Origin: Paenibacillus sp. NEAU-GSW1
GTDB lineage: Bacteria; Bacillota; Bacilli; Paenibacillales; Paenibacillaceae
Assembly: GCF_009737085.1 (NCBI RefSeq)
Contig: NZ_WOVL01000005.1
Span: 62,001-126,000, forward strand
Direction of reading: 5' to 3'
DNA length: 64,000 bases
Of this stretch, positions 59,793 through 64,000 are shown piece by piece (position 1 is the stretch's first letter; each line of letters begins with the position of its first letter). The notes under the pieces are model-generated. The model was not told where the DNA came from. It saw only the letters and a program-made list of their open reading frames with translations, and did no database searches. Both the position numbers and the translations under genes were made by a program.

Positions 59793-60881
59793 ATGAAAAC
59801 GAAAACGGTTGTTTTGCTGCTGCTGTTAGCGTTAAGTACGGCGGGACTGATGGCATGCGAAGGGAAAGAGGCGGCGGCGCCGATGGAAAGCGGGAGCAGC
59901 GGAGGAAGCGAATATAAAGTGAGGGCAAAGAAGCTGCAGGCGCCGTGGGCGATCGCATTCGATAACGATACGATTTATATAAGCGAACGGGGCGGCAATA
60001 TGGTTCAACTGATCGGCGATCAAATGAACCGGGAGCCGGTCCGGCTGAACAAGCCGCTGCTCGCGGAAGGAGAAGGCGGGCTGCTCGGACTGGCGCTGGC
60101 GCCGGATTTTAGCAAATCGAATGTTGCTTACGTCTATCACACCTATGAGGAAAACGGCGAAGTTCTAAACCGGATTGTCACCGTGGAGCATAAAAACAAA
60201 GAGTGGATCGAAACGAAGGCGCTGCTGGAGGGCATACCCGGCTATTTTAACCACAACGGCGGGCGGATTGCGATTGGACCGGATGTTAAGCTATACGTAA
60301 CGACAGGCGACTCGGGGCAAGAACAACGGGCGCAGCAGTTGGACAACTTAGCGGGCAAAATATTGCGAATGAACCTGGACGGCTCCATTCCTGCTGACAA
60401 TCCATTCCCTGATTCCTATATTTACTCCTACGGACACCGAAACCCGCAAGGCTTGGCGTGGGATGAGAACGGTCAGCTTTACAGTACGGAGCATGGTCCG
60501 TCCGGAGATCCCGGCGGACATGATGAAATCAACCGGATTGCTGCAGGCGGCAATTACGGCTGGCCGGACATTATCGGCGACGCGCAGAAAGAGGGCATGA
60601 TCGTTCCGCTCTATCATACGGGCGAAGACACAGTCGCTCCGTCAGGCGCCGCTTTCAACGGCAGCGGCAAGCTGCTCGTTGCAGGCCTGCGCGGGCAAGG
60701 GCTGTTCCGATACGATTTGCAGAGCGACATATTGGAAAAGCTGGTTTCTGACTTAGGACGGATTCGCGACGTAAAATCGCGTGATGGAAAATGGTATGTT
60801 TTGACCAATAATACGGATGGACGAGGTACGCCTTCGGAAGAGGATGATATTCTCATTGAATTGGACGCCCGAAGCTATTGA
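59793..60881 (+). CDS. PQQ-dependent sugar dehydrogenase-like lipoprotein
   Basis: 362 aa from ATG 59793 (AGGAGG at 59781-59786). Lipoprotein signal ending in LMAC (Cys 22). Six-bladed beta-propeller of the soluble glucose/sorbosone dehydrogenase family: LQAPWAIAFDNDTIYISERGG, GGLLGLALAPDFSKSNVAYVYHTYE, FNHNGGRIAIGPDVKLYVTTGD, SYGHRNPQGLAWDENGQLYSTEHGPSG, HDEINRIAAGGNYGWPDIIG and VAPSGAAFNG. In Gram-positives the PQQ source is unclear; the true cofactor and substrate are unknown. Anchored on the outer face of the membrane. Confidence 0.92.
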   Translation: MKTKTVVLLLLLALSTAGLMACEGKEAAAPMESGSSGGSEYKVRAKKLQAPWAIAFDNDTIYISERGGNMVQLIGDQMNREPVRLNKPLLAEGEGGLLGLALAPDFSKSNVAYVYHTYEENGEVLNRIVTVEHKNKEWIETKALLEGIPGYFNHNGGRIAIGPDVKLYVTTGDSGQEQRAQQLDNLAGKILRMNLDGSIPADNPFPDSYIYSYGHRNPQGLAWDENGQLYSTEHGPSGDPGGHDEINRIAAGGNYGWPDIIGDAQKEGMIVPLYHTGEDTVAPSGAAFNGSGKLLVAGLRGQGLFRYDLQSDILEKLVSDLGRIRDVKSRDGKWYVLTNNTDGRGTPSEEDDILIELDARSY

Positions 60882-60907
60882 CATGAAACCTATTGGTTTC
60901 CTATAAT
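60878..60907 (+). promoter_or_regulatory. Sigma-A promoter with operator in the spacer
   Basis: TTGACA (60878-60883), an 18-base spacer and TATAAT (60902-60907): a consensus promoter that overlaps the previous stop codon. The spacer itself is operator 1: GAAACC-TATT-GGTTTC (60885-60900). Confidence 0.9.
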
Positions 60908-60919
60908 GATGAAGTGAAT

Positions 60920-60941
60920 TAGGAAACCAATAGGTTTCCTA
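60920..60941. promoter_or_regulatory. ArsR-type operator 2 downstream of the promoter
   Basis: TAGGAAACC (60920-60928), AATA, GGTTTCCTA (60933-60941): perfect 9-bp arms, the same element as in the promoter spacer but in the opposite orientation. Placed around +10 to +30, where bound repressor would block initiation. Confidence 0.85.
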
Positions 60942-60962
60942 TTTTAGGAGGAACAGAACCTA

Positions 60963-61397
60963 ATGACTAACCATACGAATGATGCGAATACGTTACCGGA
61001 TATTGTGCAGACACAGCTGATGAATGCGCCGATCGAGAAAGTGTGGAAGGCGGTTGCGACGGCGGAAGGGTTGTCCGCATGGTTTATGCCGAACAATTTG
61101 GAAGCAGCCGTCGGCCGCGAGTTTACTATTGAGGGCGGTCCGTGGGGACAGTCGCCTTGCAAGGTGACGGAGGTCGACCCGCCTAATCGGCTGGCATTTA
61201 ATTGGGGCAAGGATTGGACGCTTGCCTTCGAATTGAAAACGGCGGGCGAAGGACAAACGGAAGTAACGATTATCCATAGCGGCTGGACGGCCGATTCGGT
61301 AACGGAGTTTGGCGAGGCGCATTCGCTTGTGCGGGAGCGCATGAACGGCGGCTGGGGCAAGCTGAAATTCGCGCTTCAGAAGCATGTCGAAGCTTAA
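60963..61397 (+). CDS. SRPBCC (AHSA1-like) domain protein
   Basis: 144 aa from ATG 60963 (AGGAGG upstream). START/Bet v1-like fold: VQTQLMNAPIEKVWKAVATAEGLSAWFMPNNLEAAVGREFTIEGGPWGQSPCKVTEVDPPNRLAFNWGKDWTLAFEL and VTIIHSGWTADSVTEF, then a C-terminal helix with NGGWGKLKFALQKHVEA. AHSA1-family bacterial proteins are often paired with an ArsR regulator and probably bind hydrophobic ligands. It overlaps the following ArsR gene by 14 bases. Confidence 0.92.
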   Translation: MTNHTNDANTLPDIVQTQLMNAPIEKVWKAVATAEGLSAWFMPNNLEAAVGREFTIEGGPWGQSPCKVTEVDPPNRLAFNWGKDWTLAFELKTAGEGQTEVTIIHSGWTADSVTEFGEAHSLVRERMNGGWGKLKFALQKHVEA

Positions 61398-61749
61398 TCA
61401 ACCGGCTTCTGAGCCGAAGCATGACGTTTTTCAAGCGATTGCCGACCCGACAAGGCGCAGTCTGCTGCAGCTGCTGGTGGATCAGGAAATGCCGGTTAAT
61501 GCGTTAAGCGAGCATTTTCCGATTAGCCGGACGGCCGTATCGAAGCATTTGCGCGTTCTGTCGGAGGCCGGGCTTGTGAAGGAGCGAAAAGTAGGACGGG
61601 AAACTCGCTACCGGCTGGACGCGGAGCCGCTTCGCGAGCTGCAGCGCTGGCTCGCCTACTATGAGCGTTTCTGGGAAAACAAGCTGGGCGCGCTCAAACG
61701 GTATGTTGAAGCCGATGCTGGAGGAAGCAGCTCGGCGGGAGAGAAATAA
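61384..61749 (+). CDS. ArsR family transcriptional regulator
   Basis: 121 aa from ATG 61384, inside the end of the SRPBCC gene; no separate ribosome binding site, so translation is probably coupled. DVFQAIADPTRRSLLQLLVDQEMPVNALSEHFPISRTAVSKHLRVLSEAGLVKERKVGRETRYRLDAEPLRELQRWLAYYERFW is the winged helix and dimer helix of the SdpR-like branch paired with AHSA1 proteins. No metal-binding Cys. It should bind the two GGAAACC palindromes upstream of the operon and regulate itself. Confidence 0.93.
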   Translation: MSKLNQPASEPKHDVFQAIADPTRRSLLQLLVDQEMPVNALSEHFPISRTAVSKHLRVLSEAGLVKERKVGRETRYRLDAEPLRELQRWLAYYERFWENKLGALKRYVEADAGGSSSAGEK

Positions 61750-61813
61750 CGGAGCAAAGTTCCGCTATTATTTCCGCACAACGCCGCAAGCGGCGGTAAG
61801 CGAACAGCTCCAT

Positions 61814-61874
61814 AAAAGATTAAAAGGCGAAATCGCGATGCAATCCATCGCGATTTTGTCTTTTAATCTTTTTA
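61814..61874 (+). terminator. Terminator after the ArsR operon
   Basis: AAAAGATTAAAAG (61814-61826) with TTTTAATCTTTT (61861-61872), and inner AAATCGCGATG (61830-61840) with CATCGCGATTT (61846-61856): a long two-part stem. Confidence 0.82.
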
Positions 61875-61943
61875 TACTGGAAATAGGCGAGCAGGGTGGC
61901 ATACAATAGGGGGATAGTTAGGCTGAGCGAGGAGTGAGGACGC

Positions 61944-63023
61944 ATGCAAAACAAAAAAATTATGTTTACTGGCGGCGGATCGGCGGGACATGTGACCGTT
62001 AACCTGGCATTGATTCCACGGTTTCAGGAAGAAGGCTGGTCCGTCGATTACATAGGTTCGGAGGCGGGCATCGAGCGGCAGTTGATCGCACCGCTTAGAA
62101 ATGTGAAATATTACGGTATCGCAACAGGCAAGCTAAGACGGTACCTGGATTGGCAAAATGTAAAGGACCCTTTCAAAGTCATTAAAGGCGCGTTTCAAGC
62201 GTATCGGATCATTAAGAAAGAGAAGCCGGACGTGCTTTTCTCCAAAGGCGGCTTCGTCTCGGTGCCGGTCGTTCTGGGCGCTAAGTTGAATCGCGTGCCG
62301 GTGCTCATACACGAATCCGATCTGACGCCGGGATTGGCGAATCGTATCGCGATTCCGATGGCGACGGGCGTTTGCACGACGTTTGCGGAGACGGAACAGC
62401 ACTTGCCTTCGGGCAAAGCCCGTTATGTCGGCGCTGTAATCCGCGAGCAGCTTAAACGCGGCGATGCTGCGAAAGGTCGCGCTTATTGCGGCTTTAACGC
62501 CATGAAGCCTGTGCTGCTTATTATGGGTGGAAGTCTTGGCGCGCGTAAAATCAACCAAGCGGTGAGAGCGTCACTCAGCCGTCTTACCGAGCGTTTTCAA
62601 ATTGTGCATCTGTGCGGCAAAGGCCAAGTGGAGCCTGGGTTGGATTCGCCGAACTACAAGCAGTACGAGTATATTAATGAAGAGCTTCCGGATGTGCTGG
62701 CAATGGCGGACGTCGTCATTTCCCGGGCGGGCTCGAACTCGATTTTTGAATTTTTATATTTGCGCAAGCCGATGCTGCTCATTCCGCTGACGAAGGAGCA
62801 GAGCCGAGGCGACCAAATTTTGAATGCACGCTCGTTTCAAAATTCCGGCTATAGCGATGTTCTGTATGAAGAGCAGATGACGCCGGAAACGCTGGCGAGC
62901 AGTGTTGAAGCTTTGTATGCAAGCCGCGGCATCTACATTGACCGGATGCAGCTGGACGAGCGCAAGGACACGCTCGAAATTTTGTTTAAACTGATTAAAG
63001 ACACGGCAAAGACGCGTAAATAA
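61944..63023 (+). CDS. MurG-like N-acetylglucosaminyltransferase
   Basis: 359 aa from ATG 61944 (GAGGAG upstream). GT28/GT-B fold: N-terminal loop [19 protein letters not shown] instead of the canonical Mur[109 protein letters not shown] and the [13 protein letters not shown] donor loop. Likely adds GlcNAc to lipid I to give lipid II. It lies outside a division/cell-wall cluster and has the variant loop, so it may be the second MurG found in several Bacillales (MurG2) rather than the housekeeping enzyme. Confidence 0.85.
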   Translation: MQNKKIMFTGGGSAGHVTVNLALIPRFQEEGWSVDYIGSEAGIERQLIAPLRNVKYYGIATGKLRRYLDWQNVKDPFKVIKGAFQAYRIIKKEKPDVLFSKGGFVSVPVVLGAKLNRVPVLIHESDLTPGLANRIAIPMATGVCTTFAETEQHLPSGKARYVGAVIREQLKRGDAAKGRAYCGFNAMKPVLLIMGGSLGARKINQAVRASLSRLTERFQIVHLCGKGQVEPGLDSPNYKQYEYINEELPDVLAMADVVISRAGSNSIFEFLYLRKPMLLIPLTKEQSRGDQILNARSFQNSGYSDVLYEEQMTPETLASSVEALYASRGIYIDRMQLDERKDTLEILFKLIKDTAKTRK

Positions 63024-63143
63024 AAGGGATGCACGCCTAGCTTCGGCGAATCTTACACAGAGAGAAGCTCTCTACATCAGATGAAGATGGAACTGGATCA
63101 ACGCGGCAGCGCAGGGACAGGCATCGCTTTTTAGCTGGAAAAT

Positions 63144-63196
63144 AAGACCGATTCAACCTCAAGCAAATTATTGCTTGAGGTTGGAGCGGTCTTTTT
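63144..63196 (+). terminator. Terminator between murG-like gene and thrC
   Basis: AAGACCG (63144-63150) and CGGTCTT (63187-63193) with inner AACCTCAAGCAA (63155-63166) and TTGCTTGAGGTT (63171-63182), then TTTTT. It could also act as an attenuator for thrC, which starts 60 bases downstream. Confidence 0.8.
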
Positions 63197-63256
63197 CGTA
63201 TAATGGGGGGAAACATGGCAGGGCGTTTGCGTCAAATTGCAGGAGGGAATCGGAAA

Positions 63257-64000
63257 ATGGAATATATCAGTACCCGAGGCAATGTCGGGAAAATCGGATT
63301 TATCGACGCTTTTTTGATGGGCTTGGCGGATGACGGAGGCTTGCTCGTACCTAACGAGATTCCGGCCGTATCGGCTGAAAAGCTGAAACAATGGCAAAAC
63401 CTCAGCTATCAAGAGCTGGTTCTGGAAATTTTCTCGCTCTACACGAATGACGAAATTCCGCAAGAGGATCTGAAACAGCTCGTGAACGACAGCTATGCGA
63501 CGTTCCGCGATCCGCAGGTAACGCCTGTTCGCAAGCTGAAGGACGGACTGTTCCTGCTCGAGCTGTTCCACGGGCCGACTTTTGCGTTTAAGGATATTGC
63601 TCTGCAATTTATGGGCCAGCTTTACACGTATGTGTCCAAGAAGCTGAACAAAAAAATTCATATCCTCGGCGCTACGTCCGGCGATACCGGCGCTTCGGCG
63701 ATCCAAGGCGTACGCGGCAAAGAGGGCATTAAAATTTGTATTCTGCATCCGAACGGCAAGGTCAGCAAGGTGCAAGAGCTGCAAATGACAACCGTTCAAG
63801 ACGAGAATGTGCTTAACCTTTCGGTTGAAGGCAACTTCGACGATTGCCAGCGCATCATCAAAGATCTGTTCGCGGATCTCGACTTCAAATCGAATAATCA
63901 CCTTTGCGCAATTAACTCCATTAACTTTGTCCGCATTATGGCGCAAACCGTGTATTACTTCTACTCGTATTTCCAAGTTGTGAAGGAAACGGGCGTAGAG
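63257..64000 (+). CDS. thrC: Threonine synthase (partial, 3' end outside window)
   Basis: The reading frame from ATG 63257 (AGGAGGG at 63241-63247) stays open to the window end (248 codons). EYISTRGNVGKIGFIDAFLMGLADDGGLLVP is the N-terminus of the long, E. coli-type threonine synthase; the PLP Lys is in LFHGPTFAFKDIALQFMG (about residue 113), followed by ILGATSGDTGASAIQGVRG and VEGNFDDCQRIIKDLF. It converts O-phosphohomoserine to threonine and phosphate. No other threonine gene is in view. Confidence 0.95.
   Translation, partial: MEYISTRGNVGKIGFIDAFLMGLADDGGLLVPNEIPAVSAEKLKQWQNLSYQELVLEIFSLYTNDEIPQEDLKQLVNDSYATFRDPQVTPVRKLKDGLFLLELFHGPTFAFKDIALQFMGQLYTYVSKKLNKKIHILGATSGDTGASAIQGVRGKEGIKICILHPNGKVSKVQELQMTTVQDENVLNLSVEGNFDDCQRIIKDLFADLDFKSNNHLCAINSINFVRIMAQTVYYFYSYFQVVKETGVE

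Noticed and set aside
63024..63143. Possible T-box leader before thrC (GGAACTGGATCAACGCGG)
   Set aside because: Only partial likeness to the T-box sequence, the upstream space is too short for stem I, and no specifier loop can be drawn.

Overview
The window looks like chromosomal DNA of a spore-forming Gram-positive bacterium of the Paenibacillus/Cohnella type. Four observations point there: strong AGGAGG-type ribosome binding sites with frequent TTG and GTG starts, two secreted proteins with SLH (S-layer homology) repeats, a sporulation-type diadenylate cyclase (CdaS), and gene families shared with Bacillus (YcgR/YcgQ, YunD, YunF, YtkL, HisJ, CwlK, MhqO-like). There is no rRNA or tRNA gene to fix the taxon, so this placement is inference.

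Layout. 1-1.5 kb: a permease and a His-rich TIGR03943-type partner, probably metal related. 1.6-7.3 kb: ROK fructokinase, flavin-dependent monooxygenase, an ArsR regulator with an MFS pump (both preceded by the same operator palindrome), and two unknown membrane proteins. 7.3-8.3 kb: two decayed genes (pectinesterase, SUKH/SMI1). 8.35-17.3 kb: a tightly packed accessory cluster with M48 protease, DUF4145-pseudokinase, Ser/Thr kinase, a 59-aa small protein, UPF1-like SF1 helicase, winged-helix protein and PD-(D/E)XK nuclease; this is the best candidate for an undescribed (Mokosh-like) defence system. 17.3-20.7 kb: a BceRS-like two-component system with an ABC exporter. 20.7-28.2 kb: assorted genes, decayed APH and GMC-oxidoreductase genes, an SLH/CAP surface protein and three repeat loci. 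28.2-33.6 kb: phosphonate uptake genes phnD-phnC-phnE-phnE, divergent from a 5'-nucleotidase. 35.3-41.2 kb: an argininosuccinate-lyase-like enzyme, an amidohydrolase and a complete ABC importer, probably one uptake and breakdown unit. 41.2-50.9 kb: peptidoglycan peptidase, ring-cleaving dioxygenase, SLH-GH18 protein, MocR regulator, D-Ala-D-Ala ligase, aminotransferase, DUF72 protein. 51-64 kb: PaaX regulator, UPF0173 hydrolase, AEC transporter, HisJ, secreted esterase, GH25 lysozyme, pentapeptide protein, CdaS, sugar dehydrogenase, an AHSA1/ArsR operon with twin operators, a MurG paralogue, and the start of thrC.

Two genome-scale patterns cut across the genes. First, almost every long intergenic gap holds palindromes of a locus-specific sequence spaced 51 bp (once 52 bp) apart. 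They occur as single pairs (2.56 and 20.75 kb), as tandem arrays with a 113-114 bp period (24.7, 27.8 and 43.07 kb), as a looser set (49.56 kb) and as a pure 51-bp array (57.2 kb). An eighth locus at 43.5 kb uses a 39-bp period. The palindrome sequence changes from locus to locus while the spacing does not. Second, a leader element (core CAAAGATNCTGA followed closely by the ribosome binding site, in the best copies preceded by a TTTGAGC/GCTCAAA palindrome) sits directly in front of at least five unrelated genes.
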